From assembly GCA_045592625.1 (NCBI GenBank), contig JAZNVC010000004.1, forward strand, positions 186,001 through 250,000: 64,000 nucleotides of DNA, given 5' to 3'. Numbering within the stretch: position 1 is the first letter of the stretch; each line of letters opens with the position of its first letter. A program made the translations under genes and the position numbers. The DNA is from SIG607 sp045592625 (lineage in GTDB: Bacteria > Bacillota > Clostridia > Oscillospirales > Acutalibacteraceae). Shown one piece after another: positions 15,651-24,579 of the stretch. Under the pieces are notes generated by a model that searched no databases, had not been told where the DNA came from, and saw only the letters and a program-made list of their open reading frames with translations.

Positions 15651-16952
15651 ATGAAACTTAATTATAAGCGTACTATACTTATCGGTCTTGCCTTTATGTC
15701 TATACTTGCATTCTGGCAATTTTATGACCAGGTTATTCCCTATTTGCTTGAATATACCTTTAAACTGGGCACCTTTGAGGCTAATGCAATTATGTCTATC
15801 GACAATATTCTTGCTATTTTTATGCTTCCTCTTTTCGGTGCAATTTCCGACCGAACAAGAACAAAGCTGGGCAAACGTACCCCCTATATTCTTTTTGGCA
15901 CCTTTGCCGCCACTATACTTTTAGTTATACTGGGTGTGCTTGAGGAAAGCAGAAATTTCTGGGGCTTTATAATAGTTCTTATGGCACTTTTAGTTACTAT
16001 GTCCGTTTACCGTACCCCTGCCGTTGCCTATATGCCCGACGTTACCGAAAAGCCCCTTAGAAGCAAAGCCAACGCTATTATAAATCTGGTGGGTTATATT
16101 GGCGGTATTTTTGCTACCGTTGTTATGATGTTTATGCTGAAAAGCGAAAAAAACCAACAGGGAGAAAGCATTTATTCCGATTCCCAGTCTTTCCTTCCCG
16201 TATTTATCGTTATTGCAGCGTTTATGCTTATTAGCGTTCTTATAATGGTATTTACCATTAACGAAAATAAGCTGTTAGAAGAAACCAACATTCAAAACAC
16301 GGAAGAAGACGCAACAGATTCGGGCAAAAAACTTCCCCGTCCCGTATTAAAAAGTCTTATTTTTATTCTTCTTTCGGTATTTCTTTGGTTTATGGCATAC
16401 AACGCCGTTACCACAGCATTTTCCAGATACTGCGTAAATGTATTAAAGGTTGACCTTTCTACATCGTCAAGTTGGTTGCTTACCGCCACCATTTCTGCTA
16501 TTATCGCCTTTGTACCCCTTGGATTTTTATCCTCTAAGGTTGGCAGAAAAGCAACTATTTTAATAGGTGTTGCGGTTATGACCGTTTGTTATCTTGCCGC
16601 CTTTTTCCTTCGTATCCCCACTCCTCTTATGTACGTTATTTTAGCCGTTATCGGTATCGGCTGGGCAGCAATTAACGTTAATTCTTTCCCTATGGTTGTG
16701 GAAATGAGCAGTGGCTCGGATGTAGGCAAATATACAGGCATTTATTATACATTTTCTATGGCGGCACAGATATCTACCCCGCTTCTTTCCGGACTTATAA
16801 TCGATAACTCATCATTCGGTTATTTAACACTTTTCCCATATGCAGTAATATTCTCTGCACTCTCCTTTGTCACAATGCTGTTTGTAAAGCACGGTGACTC
16901 AAAGCCCGAAAAGAAAAACAGTTTGCTGGAAAATTTTGATTCGGAGGACTAA
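15651..16952 (+). CDS. MFS transporter, sugar/cation (GPH or SLC45-like) type
   Basis: About 433 residues with twelve predicted membrane helices. The loop ISDRTRTKLGKRTPYILFGT after helix 2 is the major-facilitator motif in the form seen in glycoside-cation symporters, and a shorter repeat (SSKVGRKATI) follows helix 8. Of two close ATGs, 15651 is preferred because AAAGGG lies nine bases ahead of it, whereas the ATG at 15642 has no room for a ribosome site. The following glycerophosphodiesterase gene begins two bases after its stop, so they are cotranscribed. Substrate is unknown; a glycerophosphodiester is possible from context. Confidence 0.85.
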   Translation: MKLNYKRTILIGLAFMSILAFWQFYDQVIPYLLEYTFKLGTFEANAIMSIDNILAIFMLPLFGAISDRTRTKLGKRTPYILFGTFAATILLVILGVLEESRNFWGFIIVLMALLVTMSVYRTPAVAYMPDVTEKPLRSKANAIINLVGYIGGIFATVVMMFMLKSEKNQQGESIYSDSQSFLPVFIVIAAFMLISVLIMVFTINENKLLEETNIQNTEEDATDSGKKLPRPVLKSLIFILLSVFLWFMAYNAVTTAFSRYCVNVLKVDLSTSSSWLLTATISAIIAFVPLGFLSSKVGRKATILIGVAVMTVCYLAAFFLRIPTPLMYVILAVIGIGWAAINVNSFPMVVEMSSGSDVGKYTGIYYTFSMAAQISTPLLSGLIIDNSSFGYLTLFPYAVIFSALSFVTMLFVKHGDSKPEKKNSLLENFDSED

Positions 16953-16953
16953 A

Positions 16954-17757
16954 ATGACCGCTTTAATAATCATATTGTCTATATTGATTTTTTTGGCAAT
17001 TCTTTATATTTGGGCAATGCTTCCGTCCCGAAGAAATCACAGTAAATTAAAAAATTTAAAGGGACTGCATATTGCACACAGAGGACTGCATAACAACGAA
17101 ATCGGGATTCCCGAAAACAGCCTTTTGTCCTTTAGTCAGGCAATAAAAAACGGATTTGCCATAGAAAACGATATTCATTTAACCAAAGACGGCGAAGTGG
17201 TAGTTTTTCACGATGACAACATTTCACGTATGTGTGGTATAAATAAAAAAATAAAGGACCTTACTTTAGACGAAATAAAGGAACTCCGCCTTTTAAATAC
17301 AAGCCAAACCATTCCCACCCTAAAGGAATGTTTAGAGGTTGTTGACGGTAAAGTGCCGTTACTCATAGAGTTTAAGTATGAGGGAAATACTAATACACTG
17401 TGTGAAAAAGCTAACAAAATTTTAGAAAACTATAAAGGTCTTTATTTTGTTCAGTCCTTTCATCCCCAAATTCTTTTTTGGTACAAAAAGCATAATAAAA
17501 AAATATGCCGCGGACAATTATCTTCCGCTTTCAAGGGCGAAGGCTTTACAAAAAGACTTGCGGGAATGCTTATTTTTAACTTTTTATCACGTCCCGATTT
17601 TGTTTCTTATGACCTGAACGATAAAGACTATTTTCCCTTTAAACTTGTTAAAAAATTAGGTGCCTTCCCTGTTGGCTGGACCTTTAAAAGTAAAGAGTCT
17701 GAGGATAACTGCAAAAACGATTTTAACACCTTTATCTTTGAAGACTACATACCTTAA
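16954..17757 (+). CDS. Glycerophosphodiester phosphodiesterase, membrane-anchored
   Basis: Hydrolyses glycerophosphodiesters to glycerol-3-phosphate and an alcohol. About 267 residues: an N-terminal membrane helix (ALIIILSILIFLAILYIW) then the TIM-barrel catalytic domain with HRGLHNNEIGIPENS (catalytic His and metal Glu), ENDIHLTKDGEVVVFHDD (metal Glu/Asp and second catalytic His) and LIEFKYEG. ATG at 16954 has GGAGG ahead; the longer frame from 16894 would overlap the transporter gene by 59 bases and is rejected. It ends at a strong bidirectional terminator. Its product glycerol-3-phosphate fits with the glycerol kinase and lipase genes nearby. Confidence 0.92.
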   Translation: MTALIIILSILIFLAILYIWAMLPSRRNHSKLKNLKGLHIAHRGLHNNEIGIPENSLLSFSQAIKNGFAIENDIHLTKDGEVVVFHDDNISRMCGINKKIKDLTLDEIKELRLLNTSQTIPTLKECLEVVDGKVPLLIEFKYEGNTNTLCEKANKILENYKGLYFVQSFHPQILFWYKKHNKKICRGQLSSAFKGEGFTKRLAGMLIFNFLSRPDFVSYDLNDKDYFPFKLVKKLGAFPVGWTFKSKESEDNCKNDFNTFIFEDYIP

Positions 17758-17765
17758 AAATAAGC

Positions 17766-17803
17766 AAAGGGCTGTCTCACTAATGTTAGTGAGGCAGCCC
17801 TTT
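17766..17803. terminator. Strong bidirectional terminator
   Basis: An eighteen-pair stem from AAAGGGCTGTCTCACTAA to its complement with a TG loop and one mismatch, flanked by A and T tracts, between convergent genes. Confidence 0.9.
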
Positions 17804-17808
17804 TAAAT

Positions 17809-18726
17809 TCAAACCTTTTTAACTTTTTTTGCAGGAAGCTGAGAAATAATTATAGCACAGAACATTATGGCACAGCCTATTATTTCCTTTTTGGTAAGCA
17901 CATCTCCGAAAAGTGCTCCGCCAATGGCGGCGAACACCGATTCGAAGCTCATTGCAATAGAAGACACTGTTGAATTTTCGCACTGTTGCTGACCTATTAT
18001 TTGAAGAGTATAGGCAACACCGCTGCTCATAATACCCAGATATAAAATGGGGCCTACTGCCTTTATAATATTTTCAATAGTGGGAGTTTCAAAAACAAAC
18101 ATAAATACGGTTGATAAGATGGCACACACAAAAAACTGAACACAGGAAAGCTTAATCCCGTCAAGTCTTTGCCCCAAAGTATCAACACAGATAATATGAA
18201 AAGCAAATGCAACGGCACACATAAGAACTACTATGTCTCCGCCATACACTCCGCCAATTCCATTTGCAAAACATAAAAAATAAAGTCCCACTATAGCAAT
18301 CAGTACTGCAACAAGTACAGTAACGGTAGGTCTCTTTTTAAGGAATATAGTGAAAATCGGCACAAAAAGTATATACATTGCCGTCAAAAATCCTGAACGT
18401 GCACTTGCGGCGGCCTCTACAGGATAAGCGGCAATTCCGAACTGCTGAAAGTTTGCTGCAATACACAAAAGCGTTCCGCATATAATTCCCGTTAAAAGCA
18501 ACCTTTTTTTGTCCTTTTTTTCTTTTGGAATAAGAGGTTGTTTTTTTATTTTTGACATAACAAAGGATAAAAACAAAAGTGCAAAACCGGCCACGAAGGA
18601 CCGCATAGCATTAAGGGTAAAAGGTTCGATAATATCAGAAACCTTATCCTGAGAAACAAAAGCAAAGCCCCATATAATTGATGCAAGAAGAAGTATAAGG
18701 CAGCCTCTTAGGTTTTTAAATTTCAT
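17809..18726 (-). CDS. EamA/DMT-family transporter
   Basis: About 305 residues with ten predicted membrane helices in two EamA repeats. The first repeat starts LILLASIIWGFAFVSQDKV, the typical drug/metabolite exporter opening, with GIAAYPVEAAASARSGFLTAMYI before helix 4; the second repeat contains MSSGVAYTLQIIGQQ and SIAMSFESVFAAIGG. ATG at 18726 is preferred over an in-frame GTG at 18735. Substrate cannot be deduced. Confidence 0.85.
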   Translation of the reverse strand: MKFKNLRGCLILLLASIIWGFAFVSQDKVSDIIEPFTLNAMRSFVAGFALLFLSFVMSKIKKQPLIPKEKKDKKRLLLTGIICGTLLCIAANFQQFGIAAYPVEAAASARSGFLTAMYILFVPIFTIFLKKRPTVTVLVAVLIAIVGLYFLCFANGIGGVYGGDIVVLMCAVAFAFHIICVDTLGQRLDGIKLSCVQFFVCAILSTVFMFVFETPTIENIIKAVGPILYLGIMSSGVAYTLQIIGQQQCENSTVSSIAMSFESVFAAIGGALFGDVLTKKEIIGCAIMFCAIIISQLPAKKVKKV

Positions 18727-18821
18727 AATTTTCACTCACATTTTTTTATGTAGAATATTTTCTAATGATATAGTATAATAGTTATGTAATGAAAAAGCAA
18801 GTATAAAGAGAGGCGAGGTAT

Positions 18822-20315
18822 ATGAAAAAATACATTTTGGCACTTGATGAAGGTACTACAAGTACACGCTCTATAATTTTTGACAGAAACGGTAACATTG
18901 TCAGCACCGCCCAAAAGGAATTTGCACAAATTTACCCACAGCCCGGTTACGTTGAGCAAGACCCTATGGAGATTTATGCAAGTCAATATGCAACCATGAC
19001 CGAAGCCGTACTTAAAGGCGGTATATCTCCCGATGAAATAGCCGCCATAGGAATAACAAATCAGCGTGAAACCACAATTTGTTTTGATAAAAACACAGGC
19101 AAACCTGTTTACAATGCTATTGTATGGCAATGCCGCCGCACCGCCCCCTTTTGTGAAGAACTAAAGGCAAGAGGGTTGGAAAAATACGTAAAGGACACAA
19201 CAGGTCTTTTAATTGACGCATATTTTTCGGCAGGAAAAATACGGTGGATACTTGATAACGTAGAAGGTGCAAGACAAAAGGCGGAAAAGGGCGAACTTCT
19301 TTTTGGCACTATTGATACCTGGCTTATTTATAAACTAACGGGCGGAAAGCTTCACATAACCGACCATACAAATGCTTCCCGAACAATGCTTTATGATATT
19401 AAAAATTTGTGCTGGGATGAAAAACTTTTAAAGGAATTTAATATTCCCGCCAGTATTTTGCCAAAGGTTTTAAGCAGCAGTGAAATTTACACCTACATAA
19501 ACTTTATGGGAAGCGAAATTCCCATTTGTTCTATTGCGGGCGACCAGCAGGCTGCTCTTTTCGGTCAGTGTTGTTTTAATAAGGGCGAAGCAAAAAACAC
19601 ATACGGTACAGGTTGCTTTTTGCTTATGAACAGCGGAAACCTTTGCCGTACCGATAATAAAGGTATGCTGACCACCATTGCCGCCACCAGAAAAGGAACC
19701 CCCGTTCAGTATGCCTTTGAAGGAAGTGTTTTCGTAGGTGGTGCTTTAATCCAGTGGTTAAGGGACGAAATGGGACTTATTGACGAATCAAAGGACAGCG
19801 AATATTTTGCTAAAAAAGTTAAAGACAGCGGCGGTGTTTACGTTGTACCCGCCTTTGCAGGTCTTGGTGCACCCTACTGGGATATGTATGCCAGAGGTAC
19901 CATTGTAGGACTTACACGAGGTTCAAACAGAAATCATATTATAAGGGCTTGTCTTGAAGCCATTGCCTACCAAACAAATGATTTGCTTTTATCTATAAAA
20001 GAACTTTCCGACACAAAAATTTCTGTACTAAAGGTTGACGGCGGTGCCAGTGCAAATAATCTGCTTATGCAAATACAGTCGGATATTTCGGGAATAAATA
20101 TTGAACGTGCCGCTTCGGGAGAGGCTACTGCTTTAGGTGCTGCATTCCTTGCAGGACTTGCTGTGGGCTTTTGGAGTTCTACCGACGAAATCAAGACATT
20201 AAACAGCGGTTCCACCACATTTGTTCCGTCGCTAAAGGAAGAAGAACGCAATACTATGGTTAAAAACTGGAAACGTGCGGTAGACAGAGCAAAGTTATGG
20301 GAGGAAAATCTATGA
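18822..20315 (+). CDS. glpK: Glycerol kinase
   Basis: Cytosolic FGGY kinase making glycerol-3-phosphate from glycerol and ATP. The 497 residues match the family: LDEGTTSTRSIIFD at 7-20, NQRETT and WQCRRT (glycerol-binding region), ITDHTNASRTMLYDI, and the C-terminal VDGGASANNLLMQIQSDI. AGGCGAGG precedes the ATG. The lipase gene overlaps its stop by four bases, so glycerol released from acylglycerols can be phosphorylated by the product of the same operon. No glycerol facilitator is adjacent. Confidence 0.97.
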   Translation: MKKYILALDEGTTSTRSIIFDRNGNIVSTAQKEFAQIYPQPGYVEQDPMEIYASQYATMTEAVLKGGISPDEIAAIGITNQRETTICFDKNTGKPVYNAIVWQCRRTAPFCEELKARGLEKYVKDTTGLLIDAYFSAGKIRWILDNVEGARQKAEKGELLFGTIDTWLIYKLTGGKLHITDHTNASRTMLYDIKNLCWDEKLLKEFNIPASILPKVLSSSEIYTYINFMGSEIPICSIAGDQQAALFGQCCFNKGEAKNTYGTGCFLLMNSGNLCRTDNKGMLTTIAATRKGTPVQYAFEGSVFVGGALIQWLRDEMGLIDESKDSEYFAKKVKDSGGVYVVPAFAGLGAPYWDMYARGTIVGLTRGSNRNHIIRACLEAIAYQTNDLLLSIKELSDTKISVLKVDGGASANNLLMQIQSDISGINIERAASGEATALGAAFLAGLAVGFWSSTDEIKTLNSGSTTFVPSLKEEERNTMVKNWKRAVDRAKLWEENL

Positions 20316-21220
20316 GAAAAGAATATATAAAAATCCCTTCCAGCGACAATATAAACACCCTTAACGTTAAAATATACATTCCGAGTTGTGAGCCTTTAGG
20401 TATTTTTCAGGCCGTTCACGGAATGACCGAACATCTGGAACGGTATGATGAACTTCTTACCGCTTTGTGCAACGAGGGGTATTTTTGCATTATACACGAC
20501 CATTTAGGTCACGGAAAAACAGCCAAAAAGGAAGATTTGGGATTTATTGCAAAAAAAGACGGCTACAATTTTCTTATAGACGATGTCCAAAGGGTTTACC
20601 AAGCCGCCGATATGCGTTATAAGGGCAAAAAACATATATTGCTGGGTCACAGTATGGGTTCATTTATAACAAGGCTTTATGTAAGTCGGTACGGTAAAAA
20701 CCTGGACTCATACATAATGATGGGCAGCGGCGACGCCAACGGTGCTTCCGATATAGGTCTTCTTTTAACCAAACTTCTTTGCAAAATAAAGGGGGACCGT
20801 TACATATCAAACTTTATTTATGCTATGGCTTTCAGCTCCTACAATAAAAGGTTTAAAGAGGAAAATTCAACACTTGCTTGGCTCAGCAATGACGATTTTA
20901 ACCGAAAAGAATATGCAAAGGATGAATATTGCACATTCAAATTCACCCTTTCTGCAATGAAGGATTTAATACGTCTAAACAGAGATTGCAACAAAAAGAA
21001 CTGGTATAAAAATCTTCCCGAGAACCTTAAAATTTTTATTATGTCGGGTGAAGACGACCCTGTGGGAGAACATTCAAAAGGAATTAAACGCGTTTATAAA
21101 AAACTGGAAAAAGAGGGTAAATACAACGTTAGACTCAAATTATATTCAAACGCCCGTCACGAAATTCTTAAGGATTTTTGTAAAGAAGAGGTAATTTCCG
21201 ACATCATTTCCTTTATATAA
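20312..21220 (+). CDS. Alpha/beta hydrolase, monoacylglycerol lipase/lysophospholipase type
   Basis: About 302 residues. The nucleophile elbow GHSMGS and the family HGMTEH loop near the N-terminus (oxyanion) mark the monoacylglycerol lipase group; the acid is in SGEDDPVG and the catalytic His in NARHEIL. There is no signal peptide, so it acts inside. ATG at 20312 overlaps the glpK stop (ATGA) and has GGGAGG ahead; an earlier in-frame ATG at 20297 precedes that ribosome site and is not used. Coupling to glpK supports a role in acylglycerol or lysolipid breakdown. Confidence 0.88.
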   Translation: MRKEYIKIPSSDNINTLNVKIYIPSCEPLGIFQAVHGMTEHLERYDELLTALCNEGYFCIIHDHLGHGKTAKKEDLGFIAKKDGYNFLIDDVQRVYQAADMRYKGKKHILLGHSMGSFITRLYVSRYGKNLDSYIMMGSGDANGASDIGLLLTKLLCKIKGDRYISNFIYAMAFSSYNKRFKEENSTLAWLSNDDFNRKEYAKDEYCTFKFTLSAMKDLIRLNRDCNKKNWYKNLPENLKIFIMSGEDDPVGEHSKGIKRVYKKLEKEGKYNVRLKLYSNARHEILKDFCKEEVISDIISFI

Positions 21221-21227
21221 ATTTTAT

Positions 21228-21256
21228 TTGCTATTTTAAAAATAGTATGATACAAT
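21228..21256 (+). promoter_or_regulatory. Predicted promoter of the 21297 membrane protein gene
   Basis: TTGCTA (21228-21233), 17 bases, TACAAT (21251-21256). Confidence 0.5.
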
Positions 21257-21296
21257 GTATGAGATATAAGTTTCATTTTCGAGGAGAAAGAATAAA

Positions 21297-21911
21297 ATGG
21301 ACAAAATAAACAGAAAGAAGAAGCGGGTTAAACAAGCTCTAAATAACAGTTCAAACCTTGCTGCTCTTTATACTCTCGCTTTTTGTTGTTTATTTATTAT
21401 TGTTGAAATAACCTACAAAATAAAGGTTTTGCGTGAGGTGTGTAGCTGGGAAGTTATTTTGCTTTTCCTTATCCCTGCAGTTTACGGAATTTTCAAAAAG
21501 CTGTTTTCAAAAAGCGAAATTCCTCTTGATATAAAGGGTGAGCCTCTCCCTACAGGCAACACAAAGCAGGATAAAAAGGAACGAAACAGATTTTACCGTT
21601 TAAATGCTTTTATTTACGCCCTTATTTTTGCAATTATTTTGAGTATAGGCTTTTTAAGCAGTTCTATGGTCAGCAACGTAAATATCAGTTCGGAATTGTT
21701 TTTTGATAACGAACTTCCCAATTTCCTTTTCGGAATAATTTTTTCAGCAATTCTGTTTCCCATTGTATATCTTGCAACGGTTACGGTTGAGTATGTATGG
21801 TACGAATATAAAATTTCTCAATACAATCTTCTTGTATTAATACGCAATGAAGCAAAACAGCAGGAAAATGATATGTCCGAAGAAATAAAAACAGAAGAAA
21901 CAACTGTATAA
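21297..21911 (+). CDS. Four-helix membrane protein of unknown function
   Basis: 204 residues. A basic N-terminus (KINRKKKRVKQ) is followed by hydrophobic segments at about 23-40, 53-68, 105-125 and 143-166, with a charged cytosolic loop (about 70-100) and a charged C-terminal tail rich in Glu and Lys. I do not recognise a function; it resembles small clostridial membrane proteins annotated only as DUFs. It is a single-gene unit with its own promoter and a bidirectional terminator directly after the stop. Confidence 0.7.
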   Translation: MDKINRKKKRVKQALNNSSNLAALYTLAFCCLFIIVEITYKIKVLREVCSWEVILLFLIPAVYGIFKKLFSKSEIPLDIKGEPLPTGNTKQDKKERNRFYRLNAFIYALIFAIILSIGFLSSSMVSNVNISSELFFDNELPNFLFGIIFSAILFPIVYLATVTVEYVWYEYKISQYNLLVLIRNEAKQQENDMSEEIKTEETTV

Positions 21912-21945
21912 AAAAACTTGGAGAACAGGGTTCTCCAAGTTTTTT
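21912..21945. terminator. Bidirectional terminator between convergent genes
   Basis: AAAAACTTGGAGAAC / GTTCTCCAAGTTTTT stem with AGG loop; the right-hand T run overlaps the stop codon of the LCP gene. Confidence 0.9.
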
Positions 21946-22987
21946 ATTGTTCAGTATAGTATAGTTTCAGCACAGTTTCAAAAAGATTAGTTTCATCGGG
22001 ATAAAATTCTGCAAAGCCGCTTTCTCCCAGTTTTTGTTCTCCTTTAAGGGAAATAAATTCAAGAGATGCGGTTTTTTTACTGCTTACAACCTTTGCTCCA
22101 AGATAACCTATTTTACCTGCATCAAGATTAGTTACAGCATTTTTTTGCAGCTTATCGTAAAGTTTTACGGGAAATGTAATATCTTTTTTGGTTTTTTCTA
22201 TTGCCGCAGCAGAATATTTATTTATATACTGAAGCTGTCTTTCCATTCTAAGATAGCTGGCATCGGTTGTTTCCTTATTTCTTGCCTGAAGATAATCAAA
22301 GGCATTACTTCCGTAAAGCTTTGCGGGAACATCTTTATAATAGGTTACTTTTCCCGCTGTTACGGTTTCGTTTGGCACAACGGTTATGGTGCCTACGGCA
22401 TTATGCAGTTTTGAAACTGCATTTGCATCCACAGCAAAATAAGAATTTATTGGCATACCGTAAAGCAGTTTAGAAACGCTGTTCACCATATTTTCGCAAC
22501 TTTTTTCCTTGCCGTCTCCATAAGCATAAGCAAGACATATTTGTTTTTTCTGCATACCGATATAACTGCCGCTTTTTGAATATAGGTCAATGTCGGTATA
22601 GGTATCTCTGGGAATTCCCGCAACTGTGGTTTTGCCGTTTCCAACATCTATAGCCAAAAGATAAATTGCATCGGCTTGTCCTGCATTTCCCACTACCACA
22701 TCAGAACCCGTCATAGTCCTTTTGTCATCAATTCCCATACAGAGTATTGCCGTTATATTTTCATTATACTTATAAACCTTACCTTTATAAACAACTGTAT
22801 TATCATCGTTTACAACAGCCTCGACGCCTATATCCGAAATAATTGCACCGTCGTTATTTAAAAGTCCTCTTTTGCCCGAAAACCACAGGTAACCTACCGT
22901 GCCAACAGCAATAAAAATAACACTAAAAAAACAGCAGAGTGCTATAATCAATGCTTTACGTGATTTTTTATTTTGTAAGGGTGTCAT
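21944..22987 (-). CDS. LytR-CpsA-Psr (LCP) family protein
   Basis: 347 residues with one N-terminal signal-anchor helix (about 12-33) and an extracytoplasmic LCP domain. Recognisable LCP features are ILCMGIDDKR with the acidic residue, TTVAGIPRDTYTDI with the conserved Arg-Asp, and NSYFAVDANAV. LCP enzymes attach polyprenyl-linked glycopolymers such as teichoic acids to peptidoglycan. The gene overlaps the sortase gene by 20 bases and has GGGGG eight bases before its ATG, so it is the second gene of a surface-assembly operon. Confidence 0.9.
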   Translation of the reverse strand: MTPLQNKKSRKALIIALCCFFSVIFIAVGTVGYLWFSGKRGLLNNDGAIISDIGVEAVVNDDNTVVYKGKVYKYNENITAILCMGIDDKRTMTGSDVVVGNAGQADAIYLLAIDVGNGKTTVAGIPRDTYTDIDLYSKSGSYIGMQKKQICLAYAYGDGKEKSCENMVNSVSKLLYGMPINSYFAVDANAVSKLHNAVGTITVVPNETVTAGKVTYYKDVPAKLYGSNAFDYLQARNKETTDASYLRMERQLQYINKYSAAAIEKTKKDITFPVKLYDKLQKNAVTNLDAGKIGYLGAKVVSSKKTASLEFISLKGEQKLGESGFAEFYPDETNLFETVLKLYYTEQ

Positions 22988-23726
22988 CAGTCAGTACCCC
23001 CTGAACAAGATATCTGTAATTATCATTGGTAATACAGGTGCTAAGGGTTATAATCCTATCGTCACTTGTCACCTCTACGTCTTTTCTTACGTTAACGATG
23101 GTTGATTTTGGATTTTTGGTCATTTCGATATAATCAGCAAAAACCTCTTTATCGCTAAAATCAAAGGAAAAAAGTATATGACGGTTATCATAACGGTAAG
23201 CCGAATAAATGGTATAAGTCAGAATATGACCGGGTGTGTAAATATAGATATACTGATTTTCTTTAAAGAAACTTGCCTTTCTAAAGGAATGAAGGGATGC
23301 AAACATAGAGCCGTTATTCATATTATGGCCGTAAAGAATTGTAATAGGGTCGGTAAAATCATCGGTATTATACATTTGCGAATAAATACTGCCCGCAAAT
23401 TTATATTTACCGTTTTCATCGTGGTTAAGATAAAAATCCTCAGGTTTATCGTTACTTCTGAGCACAGGATAATCCACCTTTGTGCCCGGCACCTTTATCC
23501 AGGCGTAAATATCGGGATTTTTTTCCTTTAAAGCCTTAAAATCAATGGGATTATCGGGTAATTCCGGCTCAGGTTTACTTTCATTGGAACTAACCTGAGG
23601 CTCACTTACCGTAGGCGGTGTATCAATTCCCGAAAAGAGAGGAGGTAAAACATAGGCACAAAAACTTATAACAGCAATAAAAAATACTGAAATGCAAATT
23701 ATAAGAACGGTCTTTTTATTCTTCAT
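22968..23726 (-). CDS. srtB: Class B sortase
   Basis: 252-residue membrane-anchored transpeptidase. An N-terminal helix (about 6-28) precedes a Pro/Glu linker and the sortase barrel with WIKVPGTKVDYPV, the catalytic His in ILYGHNMNNGSMF, the catalytic Cys in TLSTC and the Arg in NDNYRYLVQGVL. The helix-rich region between His and Cys (HSFRKASFFKEN) is typical of class B. It links surface proteins to the wall or to each other. A candidate substrate with a C-terminal SPPTAD signal is encoded immediately upstream (23843-24430). Confidence 0.92.
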   Translation of the reverse strand: MKNKKTVLIICISVFFIAVISFCAYVLPPLFSGIDTPPTVSEPQVSSNESKPEPELPDNPIDFKALKEKNPDIYAWIKVPGTKVDYPVLRSNDKPEDFYLNHDENGKYKFAGSIYSQMYNTDDFTDPITILYGHNMNNGSMFASLHSFRKASFFKENQYIYIYTPGHILTYTIYSAYRYDNRHILFSFDFSDKEVFADYIEMTKNPKSTIVNVRKDVEVTSDDRIITLSTCITNDNYRYLVQGVLTDDTLTK

Positions 23727-23764
23727 AAAAATACTCCTTCCTTTCCAATATAATTAGTATACAC

Positions 23765-23794
23765 AGTTTAACACATTTATATATACATTGTCAA
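23765..23794 (-). promoter_or_regulatory. Predicted promoter of srtB-LCP
   Basis: Minus-strand TTGACA (23789-23794) with a weaker TAAACT (23765-23770) 18 bases downstream. Confidence 0.5.
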
Positions 23795-23800
23795 ACAACA

Positions 23801-23829
23801 AAAAATGCCTCCCGAATAATCGGGAGGCA
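23801..23829 (-). terminator. Terminator of the sortase-substrate gene
   Basis: Perfect ten-pair minus-strand stem TGCCTCCCGA / TCGGGAGGCA, loop TTAT, followed by TTTTT. Confidence 0.9.
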
Positions 23830-23842
23830 AAATCTTACATAA

Positions 23843-24430
23843 TTAGCGTACACGCTTTGCTACAACAAGTGCAGATGCACCGGAAACAACTACAAGTGCA
23901 AGAAGAAGACCTGCAACTGCCATGCTAAAGTCAGCAGTAGGAGGAGACAAGGGCTTATCGCTGCCGGGAATGTTGATTTCTACATCAACATCTTTATAAC
24001 TTTCGGAAACCACAACGTCATCCTTAAGAGGTTTAATTGTAACTGAAAGGTACTCATTTTTCTTAGAAACTACCTTACCGTTTTTAATTTCGTAATCTAC
24101 GCCTAATTTAGCCTCAGAACCGTCAGCCTTGGTTACCTTTTCGATTTTTAAATCTTCGCCGATTTTGGCTACTTCTAATTTATTGCCGTTCTTCTTGTAG
24201 AACTCCCAACCCTCAAACTTAATGTCATCGTTTTCAACAGGGTTGAGTTCAAGTGAGCCATCTTCCTTAACTACATATTTTTCAGCTACGTCGGAACTTT
24301 CACCTGTGTTGGTTCTGTTAACGTGAACCTCGTAATAAACTGTTCCGCCGGGGCTCTTTAATGCAAAAGCGGAAACGGAAAAAGAAAGAACGAGAACTAC
24401 TGTTAACATAATAGCGAGTAATTTTTTCAT
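23843..24430 (-). CDS. Small secreted protein with a sortase-type C-terminal anchor
   Basis: 195 residues: a signal peptide (1-23, ending SAFA), a charged extracellular domain with Lys/Glu-rich beta-like strands, then SPPTAD at 162-167, a hydrophobic helix (about 170-190) and a KRVR tail. That C-terminus has the cell-wall sorting layout, with SPPTAD standing where clostridial SPxTG/PPxTG signals occur (Ala in place of Gly). Its position directly upstream of srtB makes it the likely substrate. The extracellular domain is not recognised; it could be a surface decoration or pilin-like unit. It has its own good promoter and terminator. Confidence 0.78.
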   Translation of the reverse strand: MKKLLAIMLTVVLVLSFSVSAFALKSPGGTVYYEVHVNRTNTGESSDVAEKYVVKEDGSLELNPVENDDIKFEGWEFYKKNGNKLEVAKIGEDLKIEKVTKADGSEAKLGVDYEIKNGKVVSKKNEYLSVTIKPLKDDVVVSESYKDVDVEINIPGSDKPLSPPTADFSMAVAGLLLALVVVSGASALVVAKRVR

Positions 24431-24473
24431 TGTTTATTCCTCCAAAATGTTAGAGATATTTTGATACGATAAT

Positions 24474-24502
24474 ATTATATCACCAAAATTATAAAATGTA
24501 AA
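24474..24502 (-). promoter_or_regulatory. Predicted promoter of the sortase-substrate gene
   Basis: Minus-strand TTTACA (24497-24502), 17 bases, TATAAT (24474-24479). Confidence 0.7.
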
Positions 24503-24526
24503 GACTTTTTTTAAAAAAATTAAAAG

Positions 24527-24556
24527 TTGACTTATATGCTTCGTTGCATATATACT
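24527..24556 (+). promoter_or_regulatory. Predicted promoter of birA
   Basis: TTGACT (24527-24532), 18 bases, TATACT (24551-24556); divergent from the preceding promoter. Confidence 0.55.
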
Positions 24557-24579
24557 TACATTAAAGGAAGGTTAATATT

